Below are positions 21,967-34,279 of a stretch of 64,000 nucleotides of DNA, piece after piece. The stretch is taken from the NCBI GenBank assembly GCA_000827325.1, contig KN832877.1:1116001-1180000 (forward strand), in the 5' to 3' direction. The DNA comes from Oidiodendron maius Zn (taxonomy: Eukaryota > Ascomycota > Leotiomycetes > Myxotrichaceae). Position 1 is the stretch's first letter; each line of letters starts with the position of its first letter. The notes beneath the pieces are model-generated. The model was not told the DNA's origin and searched no databases. It saw only the letters and a program-made list of their open reading frames with translations. The position numbers and the translations under genes were made by a program.

Positions 21967-22435
21967 GATGGCAGGATGAATTGGAGGTTGAGGATTAAGG
22001 GAGGTGGCAGGTAGGGAAGCTCGAGAATCAGATGTGAGGTTGTGAGAAATTCTGACGCGAAGCTTGGTCGGTGAAGTCGGGAAAAGCCGCCTGAGCCGAC
22101 TATTGATCATGTGACGGAACGTTCGGTCGAAATTCGGGAAGAGCATCAAGCACGACTGTCATGTGTCAATGGTATTGGAACGCAAAATATTGCAATCAAA
22201 ATATTGCAATCACTTGGGGGATTAGATAGAAGGATAATTCGTAAACGCTCGTTAATTCCGAAGTCTAGTCTCTTTAAAATCTACCTTCTCCGTCTATCTG
22301 CAGAATAACCACAAATATACTCTCGAATAAAACATGAGAACAAAAACGCCAGACCCAATTGTAGTGAGATCTTTCCCTTTCTTCCCTTTTATTAAGATCT
22401 ATGTCGCTTTTTGTATCACCGGAAGAGATTCCCAT
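21967..22435. other. Spacer between malate dehydrogenase and EF-3 genes
   Basis: Holds the promoter of the dehydrogenase (right-hand end, minus strand) and the 3' flank of EF-3. The direct repeat AAAATATTGCAATCA occurs twice in tandem near 22182-22212. Confidence 0.4.
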
Positions 22436-25400
22436 CTACTCATCCTCGTCCGAGAACACCTCCTCACCCCTCTTGCGGCGGGCCATGCGCTCCTTCTTCT
22501 TCTTCCGGAGCTCAGCAGAGGTAAGCTTCTTCGCTTTCTTGGTGGAGACGATCTTGTTGCCCATGGCATCAAACTTCTCCTCCTCATCGTCATCATCACC
22601 CTTTAGTCTAGGTCCCGAACCCTGGCCGGTAACCCAGTTGTGTCTGAGAAATGTTAGTTTGTGTTCTAGACTAAATACACTTTCAGAAATGCTTACCCAG
22701 ATGGAGTCATCTTGCCGTCAACAACAGCCCAGACTTCCTCAGTCAAGTCCTTGGTGAACTCAGCGGAGTGAGTGATGATGATAACACCGCCCTCAAAGGC
22801 CTTGAGGGCCTTGGACAGGGCGCCAAGAGAGTCTCGGTCGAGGTAGTTGGTGGGCTCGTCGAGGACAATCAAGTGAGGTCGTTGCCACGAGCAGGCAGCA
22901 AGGACGACCTTGACACGCTGTCCACCGGACAGACCACGCATGCGCGAGTGGGAGATCAGCTCGGCGTCGAGGCCGAAGTGGGCACCGTGAGCCTCAATCT
23001 CCTTTCGGACCAGGGGTCGGAATTGACCGCTGGCGAGGGCCTCCTTCTGATCAACCTCAGCAACCATCTTCTGATGCGAGGCTAGGATCTCAGTTCGGGG
23101 AATCCAAGCGTTGTCGGCGGTCATCATGGGGATCCATTTCTCGTTCTTCTGTCCGACGTTCTCACCGAGGGCGAAGGAGCACTCGTACTCGTAGGTGTTC
23201 TTAAACTTACGACGGGAATGGATGCCGATGACACGTCGCTGGGAACCTTCGATCTTATAGATCTTGTCCATAGCCTTCTCGTCCTCGTCGGTGACGATCT
23301 TATTGGCCCGGTCCATTGTCTCACGATCCTCACCAGTCTGGAAACGCCACTGGATGTACTCAGAAGGAGTCTTGTCCAAGTGGTGATCGATATGAGCGAA
23401 GGCATGCTGCTTGATGTAGGCGATACGGATATTCTCGTGGGTATAGACATCACCCTTTGTGGGGATGAGTTCACCAGTGAGTACATTGATCAGGGTAGAT
23501 TTGCCTGCACCGTTGGGACCGATAACGGCAATACGAGAACCAAGTGAGCACTGGAAGGTAATGTCGGATATTTGGGGCTTGGGGGTACCAGGGTACTGGA
23601 ACTCCATCTTGCTAACGCGGACGATGGCCTTCGCTTTGGTCTTTACACCTTCAAGGAAACCAGGCTCAGGGAACTTGAACTCGATCTCGGAGGCGCCAAG
23701 CTCGTAGTAGGACTTGGCAGACGGGCACTTCTTGACGAACTCGGCCAAGTTGCCTCTGTATCTCTTGAGCTTGTATCGCTCGTAGTGAATGATGTGCTGG
23801 CAAACGTTGTCCAAGAAACCAGAGTCGTGGGAGACGATGATGGATGTGCAGGCGGAGGCCTTGAGGTAGTCCTCGAGCCACTTGACGTTCTTGACATCCA
23901 AGTGGTTAGTGGGCTCGTCAAGGAGCAGAATATCGGGGTCTTCGAAGACGGCACGGGCAAGGGCGAGCTTCATTTTCCATCCACCAGACAGAGCAGTGAT
24001 CAGGTTGGCAGTCATCTCAGGGGTGAAGCCGAATTCAGCGAGACGGGCTTCGACCTCGGCCTGGGTGGTGGTGACACCAACCTCAGAAAGCTTCTTCATG
24101 GTCCAGGCAATGGTGGTCTGCTCGGTATCGGCAGCATCGAGGTCGTGCTCGACGAAGACGGTCTTGACTTCACTCTTCTTGGGGAAACCCTCGACCTGCT
24201 CGTTGTTGATGGCACGCATGAGAGTGGACTTTCCGGAACCGTTGGGGCCACAGAGACCATATCGCTGGCCACGCTTCAGGCGGAGATGGGTCTGGTTGAG
24301 GAGGATCTTGGCACCATAAGCCAAATTGAATGTGCAGTTACAGAGATCCTCGCCTTCCTCATCATCAGCCTCAGCCTCGTCCTCCTCAGCGGCACCAGGG
24401 GAGGCGCGCCTTCGGAGGGAGTCGACGATACTCTGGGCATCATTGTCGCCGACAATGGCTGCGAGGTAGGTCTTGAGATTGCTGGTCCAGCTTTGAGAAT
24501 CGGCGTCTTTCTCGTCGATAAGCTGTCCGGCAATGGCGCAAGTGTATTCAAGGATTGCACCAAACTTGGCCAGAGCATCCTTGTGCTTGGCGGAGAGGAT
24601 GTCCTTGAGGATCTCAAGGACGGTGGAAATATCACCGGCATGTGAAACCTCGGGGATCTTGCCATCCTTGACCGCACCGACACGGATCAGGGTATCAAGA
24701 CCCTGCTTGGTCTTCTCACGAGCCTCGGGATCGGCGAGGGTCTCGTAGTTCTTGGTCAGGCCAGGCATCAGCTTGGGCAGGAAAGAGGCTACGATATTGG
24801 GGTCCTCGACAAGCTTGCACATGTTGTCTACAATGACGGCAGACTTTCGCTTGATAGCAGTCTCGCGCTCAGCGAGACCACGATCGAGCAGGGGAACCAT
24901 AATGGCCAGGGTTGGCTCGTGGACGTCAGTAACGAAGGTGGTGGCACCGAGTAAGTGAACCGTCTCCGGGACGTTCTCTGGCTTGGCGATACACTTGATC
25001 AGCTCGGGAATGAAGCGCTCGATATCCTTGTTGACGATGAGACCGCAGACCTTCTCCATGGTGCCGTAAGCCATCTTCTTGACCTCGGGCTTGGTGTCCC
25101 ACATCGACTCGGAGACGACGGGGATAAGATCTGGAACGCGGAGGGCGAGTTGTGCGGGCGCGGATTCAACGAGCGCCTCGACACAGCTGAGGCCGGTGAT
25201 CTTCTCTTGCCACTTCTGGGCGGTGAGGATAGAGTTGATGATAGGAGGGAGGATGGCCTTGACAGCATTGGCGTTGATGGCCTTGACGATGCTCAGCGCA
25301 GTCTCCTGGGCGGCGTTCTTGACGGGAACCATCTTGTCGCCGACGGCTGCGAGAACTGACGGTAGGAGGACAACGAGATATGGCTCGACGGCGGCGGAGG

Positions 25401-25861
25401 TCTCACCGTGCTCGGCGATGGCCTTGATAGCGTTGAGGGCGCGTTCTCGCACAACGGCATCCTTCTTGTTTGCCAGTTGCTTCTTGAGCACCTCGACAGT
25501 CCTAGAGGGGGAATTGTCAGCGAGATGCGCGGGGGGGGCAAAATTTTTTTTTTGATTTTGCGAGTGAGTGCGACCGGGACGTGCCATAGAGTGCGAGATA
25601 AGCAGGACGATGCTCTGCAGCCGCTCTCCCGGCCGCGATAAGGGCAAAATCGAGGGATTTGAGGACTTACTTAGTAGGGGCATCGTTGGTCTCGATGTCT
25701 CCGTTGATGAAGACGGCCAGGTTGTGGGTGGCCGCGTTGATCTGGTCCTGCTCCTTGGAGATGTTCAGCTGAGCCATCAGCTCATCGAGCACCTTGACGG
25801 AGCCCTTGTTCTCCTTAGACGACATGGTGGAAGCGGAGGCGGCAGCAGTGACAGCGGGCAT
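22436..25861 (-). CDS. TEF3: Translation elongation factor 3 (EF-3)
   Basis: Fungus-specific ribosomal ATPase that helps release deacylated tRNA from the E site at each elongation cycle. Exons on the minus strand are 25861-25671, 25501-22697 and 22643-22436 (1067 aa); introns are 169 and 53 nt. Order: N-terminal HEAT repeats (to about residue 320), ABC1 with [14 protein letters not shown] and [11 protein letters not shown], then ABC2 with GPNGAGKST and [16 protein letters not shown], interrupted by a chromodomain-like insert ([14 protein letters not shown]). It ends in a Lys-rich tail ([22 protein letters not shown]) typical of EF-3. A second ATG (MSSKENKG) lies 12 codons inside. The 5' flank has long pyrimidine tracts on the coding strand, as in strongly expressed fungal genes. 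Confidence 0.97.
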
Positions 25862-26160
25862 GGTGGAGAGAGAAGGAGAGGAGGGAGGAAAAGGCGGACG
25901 GAGGGGGATAAATGAGATTTTTTTTCTCGACTGGCCGCGAGGGGCGACGCTAAGAAGATCGGGTATCGATTAGGGATTCGCAGTGGGGGGGTGTTGGTGT
26001 CGTATCGATGTGAGAGGGAGGTCTTCGACGCCAACGAAGATCTGAAAGTATCGTCGCAGTGATTGTGACGAGGTAGAGGGGAGATGGGAGAGAGAGGGAG
26101 AGGGAGAGGAATGGAGAGGAGGAGAAGAAAGATCGAACGGAGGGAGGAACACAGCCAAAA
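25862..26160 (-). promoter_or_regulatory. Pyrimidine-rich promoter/leader of EF-3
   Basis: The plus strand reads as GAGAGGGAGA-type purine tracts (about 26075-26150), so the EF-3 coding strand carries CT-rich tracts upstream of its start. Such tracts near transcription starts are a feature of highly expressed housekeeping genes in filamentous fungi. The exact start site is not visible. Confidence 0.55.
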
Positions 26161-27953
26161 TAAAAAAAATCTCGAGCCGCAGTCGATTTGTCGCTTTCAT
26201 CCTAGTCTCTCGGTTAACGCCTGAGATAAAAAAAGTTTTGGCGCCAACCCGCTCACCGCCCGGGCAGAATCGTGGATTACCAGATCACAGATAATCCGAG
26301 AGTGTCTGCGGTTTCCGGTCCTCTTCCTGGCGTCGTTTTATAGGATCTCGTTGCATTATTATAATTCTAGCCATCGCTGCCATCAGTATCCTCCCACCTC
26401 TCTTCTCTCCTACTCCTCACTTTCCTCCCATCGCCATCCGTCAAACGCATTCGTCCCAGGGCTCTCTCAACCATCTCGCAAGCTGAGACCCGGAAGACCC
26501 TCGCCCGCCACAGCCCGCCTCACCTCACCACCCGAAATAACCCACACGGGGTATTGCCGGGGCGTCTGGCTTCGCCACTTGCCACTGTCCCGACAACCAG
26601 CCCACACCTCAGCCCTGCTCATCCTATCAGGGGCACGATCTGAGGGTCAGGCTACATCCGTTCAATCTCAATGGCCGAGCGCCCACGCCGTACGGCAGTA
26701 CAAAAAGTACGACGCTGAGAGGCCTGGCCGACACAGTCAGCGCGTCTCGGACCTCCTCACCGCCCCTTCGCGCTGTGTTCTGTCGGTCCTTAGCCTATCA
26801 TGGACGTATCAGCATGTCTACAGTGGATCAGCTCATATCGCCCAGCCCGCTGAGAAGCCAAAAAAGAAACTTCGCTCCCCACGATTTTCGCAATCCGACT
26901 CCATATTTCATACAGTAGTTCTGTCTTCCTCCGCATTTTGTTGTGCGCTTGCGATAAGTTATCTCTGCCACGCTTGTCCTGCTTGGGGTCTTGTGGGCGT
27001 GACCCTTGCAGGAGCACGAAACTTTTGCCAACCTGAGGGGAAAGGTTGCGATAAAAATTCGCTGTTCTAGAAGCGTAATTGTCGCGTAGGTGCGAGACTG
27101 CCTCTGTACCGAGGCCCCCTTATGCTGCAATGGCCTTACTCGATAGCCAGAATTAGCAGCCCACTTGTCTCATGTCCCTTTGATTAAGTACCTAGGGTAC
27201 TGCTGCTAAAGGATCTTGACGGAGAATACCTCCGTACACTGCCCCCTTTCCTGTCTCGTTAAATGGTACTATCTCGGCATCTCTAACCTTCCTTTCGTAC
27301 AGGGGACCGTACGAATTTTAGGGCCATAGCGCCGCCAATATAGTTCTCTTTGTAGCATAGGCCGCTGTTTACGAGCAGATGTTCTGTGCATGAATTCCAA
27401 AGGCCAGAACAATGTTGGCCTCCTAAACAGTCAGGACCAGGGAATGCGCGAGCCCAAGGCCTTGAGACAGGAATCCCTCGACATCTGCCAAAATTACATT
27501 GAGGGAGTACCAGAATCATGGAACTAAAATTATTAAAAGAGATTACGGAAGAAAAATCAGGATTTTGGTCTATTCACCTAGAACCGTTCGTGAATGTCTT
27601 CCGTTCTTCCATGTGGCGACCCCTGAGTAATGATGTGCTTAAGCGAGCAACGGAATTCCGCTGTTCTACGAAATATCGCCAGGTTGACAACTCCAACAGC
27701 CCTAAATGACTGGCACAATAACTCAAGATCAATGTTTTGTTGCCGGGGATAAGTGAAATACCTCTATTCAGAGAAAAGTCTTTTCTTCTTATCTCCGTCA
27801 TTTAAAAGCTCCACGCAGGTCAGATTCTCGCATGGGACCTGCTTACAACGTCTTAAATACAGCATGTCTGTCTCTCCTGAAATCTCAATCTATACTCTTC
27901 AATCCTATCAACCACCATTGTTCAACATTAGATAGCCCTTTCCAGTCTTCATA
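26161..27953. other. Intergenic region with one long but unsupported frame
   Basis: A 239-codon plus-strand frame (26351-27070) is open but has unbiased composition (Ser, Pro, Arg, His-rich), no domain and no homologue I recognise; its first half lies in GC-rich sequence that is probably the upstream region of EF-3. The remainder (27,070-27,953) is the promoter of the SDR gene at 27954. I do not call a gene here. Confidence 0.35.
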
Positions 27954-29013
27954 ATGCCGCTCTTCCAACCTCCCCTCCCACCCCTTCCCTCTTCCCTCTC
28001 CTTCTTTGGGAAGACTATCGTCATTACAGGTGCCAGCGCCGGCCTCGGTCTCGCCGCAGCCCAGATTCTCGTTCTTCGCGGAGCCAGAGAAGTGATCTTT
28101 GCCGTGCGTTCGACCCAGAAAGGCGAGGCTGCAAAGACCCGCATCCTCAGCATGCCAGAAGTGAAGACCGCAAATCCAAAGGCCATCATAACCGTCATGC
28201 ACCTCGATCTTGAGGATTACTCTAGCGTGCTCAATTTCTCTGGCGACATCAAAACAAAATATCCTACTTTAGACATGCTCCTTCTAAACGCCGGTTTTGG
28301 GAGCTTGCAATTTGAGCTCACAACAACGGGACACGAGAAGATGATCCAAGTGAACTTACTCTCCTCCGCTCTGTTGGCTCTTGAACTGCTGCCCCTGCTC
28401 GAGAAAGCCAGTTCGGTAAAGGGCATCCCATCGCGGCTCACCTGGGTAGGCAGCTTCGTGCAATTCCAGCACAGCCTGACCTCCCGCCCGGTTTCCCCTT
28501 CCTCCGGCATGCTCGGGCACTTCTCTAGTCCCTCTAACTTCATCCCCGGAGCGCGGTATCCAGACTCTAAGTTTCTTGGCACTCTCTTCGTGCGACGTCT
28601 TGCGAAGTCAGTAGATAGAAAGAAGGTTGTGGTGAATGAAGTGTCTCCTGGTATGGTGAAGACGGGCTTTGGCGACTATCCATTGTGGATGCGGGCGATG
28701 TTCGAGGTGGTTCTTTTTGTAAGGGCGAGGTCGCCAGCGGAGGGTGCGGGAACATATGTACACGCGCTAGGTGTGGTGGGGAGTGAGTCACATGGGAAGT
28801 ATTTAAGTGATGGGAAGATTTCGAAGTAAGTTTTCTTTTTCACCAATTTTGGATTTGTGTTTCGTGGCGATATGCTAACCCGCAGACAGACAAGCGCCCC
28901 TTGCGAACAGCCCGACCGGAAAAGTGATCGAGGAGAGCTTATGGGATGAGATGTGGGAGGAGTTTATGAAGGTTGATGGGACTTTGAGGCGTCGAGTGGA
29001 TATAGCAGAGTGA
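27954..29013 (+). CDS. Short-chain dehydrogenase/reductase
   Basis: Exons 27954-28825 and 28890-29013 (331 aa). The 64-nt intron starts GTAAGT and ends ACAG; joining reads KISKQAPLANSPTGKVIEE. The Rossmann motif TGASAGLGLA starts at residue 25, NAG is present (LLLNAGFG), a Ser lies in WVGSF, and the catalytic pair is Y-x3-K in GARYPDSKFLG. After the catalytic lysine comes VNEVSPGMVKTGF. This is an NAD(P)-dependent oxidoreductase of the retinol-dehydrogenase-like fungal SDR group; substrate unknown. It converges with the Zn2Cys6 factor, with only 119 bp between stop codons. Confidence 0.9.
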
Positions 29014-29132
29014 AATGGTTGGTTGAAAGATGGTATCTATAAATATCCCGGATATGATGTGTTAACTTGGTGTTCAAGTTTGCTACAATTAAATATTTGA
29101 TGCCAGGATTGCTACCCTGTTCAGAATCTCTA

Positions 29133-30558
29133 TCAAATTGCAGTACTAGAAATTGCCAAAATCATGCCAAGCTCATCAAATTCCTCGAACCACTCATCCA
29201 ATCTATCTCTCAATACTTCCTCCTTCTTACTCTCGTCATGGCTCTCTTCAGCATCGCTCCTGTTTTCCCTAACCAGATCATGCAAAGTTAGCTTGTGCTC
29301 TCCAACTTCAATTGTATCTTTTGCATCTCGTTTTCGCTTCAACACTTTCAGCTCCTCTCTCCACGTTTCTTCATCCCCAGCCTCCCAGAGTGTCTTCGCG
29401 GCCGGGAGTTGCACATCTTCAAGTTTGTAATCATGCTCGCTGTTGCATGGAAGTCCGAACTCGATGTCAAAGTGGATAGCGACTATAAAATAAATGGCAG
29501 CGGTGCGTAATTTGGACTCAACGAAGATCCAGTCTTCCCATGTCTGCTTGGTACGGATGTTTTGCTCTGCGGTTGAGATAGAGTCTTGCTCGGCTTGATG
29601 AAGTAGGGTGTAGACTTCTTTCAGAGTGAAGAGCAGGGCTGTGTCGATTGAAGCATCATGAGGCGTACCAACGACGTCAGTAATACGTATCAGGAGATAA
29701 ATGGTAAGGGCTTGTGCAGATGCGAGAAGTTGCCATTTGTCGAATAATGCCCGGTGCGTGTAGATGCGCTCTTGCTCGGAGATTATAGCGTGCCATATTG
29801 ATGGCTCGATTTGGTTATCTTTCGCATAGAAAGTTCGGGCAATTTCCTGACAAGCGATAAATGGATCACTCATTTCCATTCCCATTATCGACGGATGAAC
29901 GTAGAATTTGTGGATAAAGGGAGGCCAAGTGTGCCTTCTTTCTATTCTCTTTGGATAGGTGCGAATAGTTTGGGAGACTAAATGATCCGTGAGAGACATC
30001 TTGTGAATGGGGCGTGTCTTTGGCCGTATGGTCCTCGGAGAGTATGTGTAGCATATCTTCTGATCCTGGCCTGGCAGGGGGTTAGAGTTTGAGAGTTGGG
30101 CGGAACCGCTGACATAGATTTGCTGCGTCTGCGTTATAGTCACCGGCGTGAGATGCGACGCATCAAAATCACTTTTGGCACTTGACCGCAGTTTCCTTCC
30201 GGTATTGTTTCCGGCGGTCTGTTCTCTCCCTCTCTTTATTAATGAGGCTTTTGCCTGTACAGAAGGTCTAGAACTGCTTGAGTAGATACATTCTTTGCCT
30301 TTCCGGGTGCAACGCGCACACCCGCTTGGATTCAAGTTACAACGGGCTTTTGAAGAGATACATAATAAGCATGATTTCCTGCGTGGTAGCGCTGGAAATG
30401 CAAGCCTTCTCTCGCAATACCTCTCATGTCTAATAACAGAGATCTCTGAGCATTCGTCGGGGTCAGCAACACTGATACGCTGGAGACAGCATGTCTTTTT
30501 GGAGCGTGCTTAGAGTAAATACACACCGCTTTGAAATCGTTTGCCACAGATGGCACAT
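29133..30558 (-). CDS. Zn2Cys6 (fungal binuclear zinc cluster) transcription factor
   Basis: Exons on the minus strand are predicted as 30558-30527 and 30378-29133 (425 aa). The zinc cluster reads CLLCISSKARCNLNPSGC then ARCTRKGKEC, a perfect C-x2-C-x6-C-x6-C-x2-C-x6-C. No ATG lies in frame before it in exon 2. A 32-nt first exon (MCHLWQTISK) with a GTGTGT donor and 148-nt intron gives KRKSCLLC and fits the usual basic lead-in. The body contains Asn/Ser/Thr-rich linker and a helical C-terminal half (WHAIISEQERIYTHRALF...). No clear fungal-specific TF middle-homology motif is seen. It could control the convergent SDR, but that is inference. Exon 1 is the least certain part. Confidence 0.78.
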
Positions 30559-31301
30559 GTCGTAGCCCCAGACTCTAGTTTTGTTTGCATTCTCCAGCTT
30601 GCGAATTTATTCTCTAGTTGATAAGAACTTGAAAGGCTGACAAAAACTTATGATGTGAGGTCGAGCTAATCCTAAAGAGGACTATATGACATTTGTGGCT
30701 GGCAATCTTTGTTTTGGTAAAATAAAATTTACAAAAATATTAGCAAATGACATAAGATAAAAAATGGGTTCATTCGTAATGCTTTCACTTGAGAACTACG
30801 AGATATAATATGCCAAATTCTCTCGCCGGGGAAGCCACATAAAGTGTCAAGTATCCAAATCATAACTCATTGATAATATTGAGATCTCAGGCATCTACGG
30901 AACATAAGTGTATCCTCAAAGGACGGATATCTAGAAGGCGTATAAGCCACAGACACTATGAGGCGGATCAAATAGGTAGTGGTGCGCCTAGAGCTTATGT
31001 ATTGAGGAATACGTGAGGAGTTTTGCTCCTCCCACAATCCGTAAGTATATAGGCCCTAGCTGTAGACCTGTAATGTTAGGTAGGTGAGCAATTACTTGTT
31101 CTCTAGTCAACTGAACCTCTTTCACTCCGATATTTGGCTACAAGCTGCGCACCCTAATATTGGCTAGTATCATGTTACCTACGCACTAACCATTCTGTTG
31201 AGTCTCTGCTCAAGATAATTTACATTCTATACGTACTAACTGATCTCTAAGTTCTCGTTCCTTCCGATTGTTTTTCTGCCGATCACACTCTCTTTGATGC
31301 A
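30559..31301. other. AT-rich intergenic region
   Basis: No gene supported. It lies between two 5'/3' flanks: upstream of the zinc-cluster factor and downstream of the broken acetyltransferase-like gene. Confidence 0.3.
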
Positions 31302-32088
31302 CTATATCAAGTCGGTGTTCGGCCCCAACCACTTTTCTGCAAACTTGACAGCCTCTCCTAACGGGAAGAGCCAGGCGTTAGCAGCTCCGACTTTTCCACG
31401 ATTTATTTCATGCTCCTTCTCAAAAGCTGCGCCTAGCTCATCGAAAAGCTCCTCATTTGGGCTGCCATCGCGCACTGTCATTCATTGTGGACATTTAGGT
31501 GTCCCAACTGAAAACGAGTTGTCTACAATCGGTGACTGCACTCGGTACTCTGCCAGATGGAATGCTATGCAACAGCCAAAACCTACTCCGAGAAGCAGAA
31601 TCTTACCCTCGTGTTTTTCGAGTTTGGCAAAGGGATTATTCTCTCCTAGTCTGCAGTCTAGGACATGTTCTTCCATGAGAGCTTCAGCTCTGGGCCGACG
31701 TCTGGGGATGCGCGCTGCGGACCGCGAAGGGCCATGTACGAACGGTTTCAGGAATGACGCCCATTCCTCTCGTATGAGTGGTTTGCTGATTATATAACGG
31801 CATCGTCCTTCGGATTTTGTCCCACCACTCCTTAAGTACAGGTGGATTAGCCCACTCCGATGGGTCTGAGTTGTCACCAGAATGCGTAGGATCCACTAAA
31901 GTGCCAGCTGGGCCTAGAGTGTCCGGCAAGGCCTGGACCACGGTTTCTGCTCCGCCATTAATGAAGCCCAGATTGCTCATGGAAGAGTGTACAAGGAGAA
32001 TATCGCTAGCTTCTACACGTAACTTGCAAAGGTCCCTCCTGATGGTAAAACGTGTACATAATGGATCGACAAGGGGTGCCGATGCCAT
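31302..32088 (-). pseudogene. Broken aminoglycoside 3-N-acetyltransferase (AAC(3))-like gene
   Basis: The minus strand reads as an Antibiotic_NAT/AAC(3) family protein of about 262 codons. Frame 1 from the ATG at 32088 gives LRVEASDILLVHSSMSNLGF, GPAGTLVDPTHSGDNSDP, then MGVIPETVRTWP and RSAHPQTS. After about 31,700 the family continues in another frame: ALMEEHVLDCRLGENNPFAKLE, ILLLGVGFGCCIAFHLAEYR. That frame meets a TGA at about 31,470, where a Trp codon is expected before MTVRDGSPNEELFDELG, and finally stops at 31302. So there is one frameshift and one nonsense change; TGG to TGA is a G:C to A:T transition. Intact members acetylate aminoglycosides or other amines. This copy is probably dead, though recently. 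Confidence 0.75.
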
Positions 32089-32688
32089 GATATCAACGTT
32101 AGAGAGACTGAAATTGCTGCTGCTAGGCCTCCAGTAGTGGTATATCCCAGGTCACCCCCCACCTTTGGTATTTGGATTGTGCGAGGCGACAGAACGGGTC
32201 CGATATAGGTTTGCCAAGTGAAACGGGAATAGCTTTCCCAAAGCCTGAGTTCAGGCCCTGAAAGGATAATCTGTAGGGTTGTGAATTGGATAGGCCAGAA
32301 ACATGGTAATAAATAGGCAAGCAGTCATCGTTAAAGGTACTGTGCGCGTCTATTATCTCCATATATGTAGCCATTCATTCGTAGGAACAGGGATAATCCA
32401 TTGCACGCCGTTACTGAAAAGGGCCCGGCATGATCCGAGAAATGATTTATCCGGAGCTTAAGCGACCTCCCCCCCCTCAGCCTCAAGCTCCACCAAACTT
32501 TTAGCCTAAACAGATCATGACAATGTGGGTTATAAGAACCAGGAGTTCACTATGTTCTTTGTATTCTCTATTGTCTTCTAAATTTCTTTCTTTCCCATAC
32601 CTTGATTATTAAACTCTATTGGACTGCAGCGGATGTTTTACAGCTTCCCCACTCTCCGTACTGCCCCGCATTCTGGATCTTGCCCGAC
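32089..32688. other. Divergent spacer upstream of the GH5 gene
   Basis: No supported gene. A short C-rich run lies near 32468-32478. Probably the promoter of the glucanase on the right and of the broken acetyltransferase on the left. Confidence 0.35.
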
Positions 32689-34279
32689 ATGTCTAATGGC
32701 ATATTGCGAGTGAATGGCGAGAAGGTTGTCGATGGGAATGGTAATACAGTGATATTAAGGGGAGCAGGTCTGGGGGGATGGATGAAGTAAATATCACACC
32801 TAATTTCAATATTTCCTCAGATTAATCTTGGAATAGCATGGAGAACTTCATTACAGGCTATCCTGGACACGAAAGCCAGCATCGTGCAGCCATGCTGGAA
32901 GTTCTGGGAAAGGAAAAGCAAGAATTCTTCTTCGACAAGTTTCTTGAATACTTTTTCACCGAAGATGACGCCAAGTTTTTTGCGAACCTAGGGCTCAATT
33001 GTATCCGACTGCCCTTCAATTACCGGCACTTTGAGGATGATATGAATCCTCGAGTATTAAAAGACAGCGGTTTCAAGCATCTAGATCGTGTTGTCGACTT
33101 GGTTTGTCCAGCGTACCGCATCTATCAAATGCATCTAACGCTTTACAGTGCGCCAAGCACAACATCTACACTATACTAGACATGCACACAGTCCCAGGCG
33201 GGCAGAACCCAGATTGGCACTCTGACAATCCAAGCAACTATGCAGCCTTCTGGGACTTCAAAGACCACCAAGACCGCACCATCTGGCTCTGGACCCAGAT
33301 AGCAGCACACTATGTCAAAAACCCCTGGATTGCGGGATACAATCCGATCAATGAGCCCTGCGACCCGCAACATAGTCGCTTGCCCACCTTCTACTCCCGA
33401 CTGGAGACTGCTGTCCGCGCTGTTGACCCACATCATATCCTCTGGCTGGACGGAAACACATTCGCCATGGAATGGCGTGGCTTCAATGACGTCCTGCCGA
33501 ACTGTGCATACGCTCTTCATGACTATACCATGATGGGTTTCCCCACTGGGGAGCGCTTCAAAGGCACACCGGAGCAGAAGGAGAAGCTTGAGGTTCAATT
33601 CCTTCGGAAGGCAAAGTTCCAGCACGAGAGGAAAACAGTAGCTTGGAATGGAGAGTTTGGACCTGTTTATGCGGACCCTAGAGCGGACGAGGATGCTGCA
33701 GAGATTAATCAAGAAAGGTATAACCTTCTTGGTGCACAATTGGAAGTGTATGATAAGTATCAGATACCCTGGACTATCTGGCTGTATAAAGATATTGGTA
33801 TGCAGGGAATGGTATATACTGATCCGGAGAGTTTGTGGAACAAGACCATTCAGGGGTTTGTGGAGAAGAAGAAGAAGCTGCAGTTGGATGCCTGGGGAAG
33901 GCATGCAAGTCATGATGTCGAGGAAGTGTTGGACCCATTTGTAAAGTGGATTGATAGCGTATGCCCAGCGGCGGCTCAGACGTACCCTACACCGTGGGAT
34001 ACGAAGAGGCATATCATGCGAGCAACCCTGCAGACATTTGTGAGCCAGGCCTTTGCGCTGGAGTTTGCCAACTTGTTCAAGGATTTCACTCTTGAACAAC
34101 TTGATGAAGCAGCGAAGAGTTTTAGATTTGACCGGTGCGTTCAAAGGGAAGGGCTGAATAAGATCATGAGTGAACATGCAAAGTTGAGGAAGGACGCTTC
34201 TGCAGTTGAGTCTGAGCTGTCGGCCGCTGTCATGGCAAAACTCGGAAAATTGGATGAGCTTATTGAGGCATTGCCTTAA
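32689..34279 (+). CDS. GH5 glycoside hydrolase, exo-beta-1,3-glucanase-like
   Basis: Exons 32689-32786, 32837-33101 and 33149-34279 (497 aa); introns of 50 and 47 nt. The joined N-terminus reads VILRGAGLGGWMNMENFITGYPG, standard for intracellular fungal GH5 members near GH5_9. Strand signatures follow: LNCIRLPFNYRHFED, ILDMHTVPGGQN, the acid/base Glu in NPINEPCD and the nucleophile Glu in WNGEFGP. A helical C-terminal extension of about 100 residues follows the barrel. No signal peptide is visible from the chosen ATG, so a cytoplasmic enzyme is likely. The frame upstream of 32689 (MIIKLYWTAAD...) is open but looks like leader. The large minus-strand frame over this gene is a shadow. Confidence 0.92.

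Noticed and set aside
23572-24645. 357-codon plus-strand frame over EF-3
   Set aside because: It is antisense to the strongly biased EF-3 coding sequence; such shadows are expected in high-GC3 genes.
26351-27070. 239-codon open frame as a gene
   Set aside because: Composition looks like translated GC-rich spacer, there is no domain, no splice or family support, and part of it overlaps the EF-3 upstream region.
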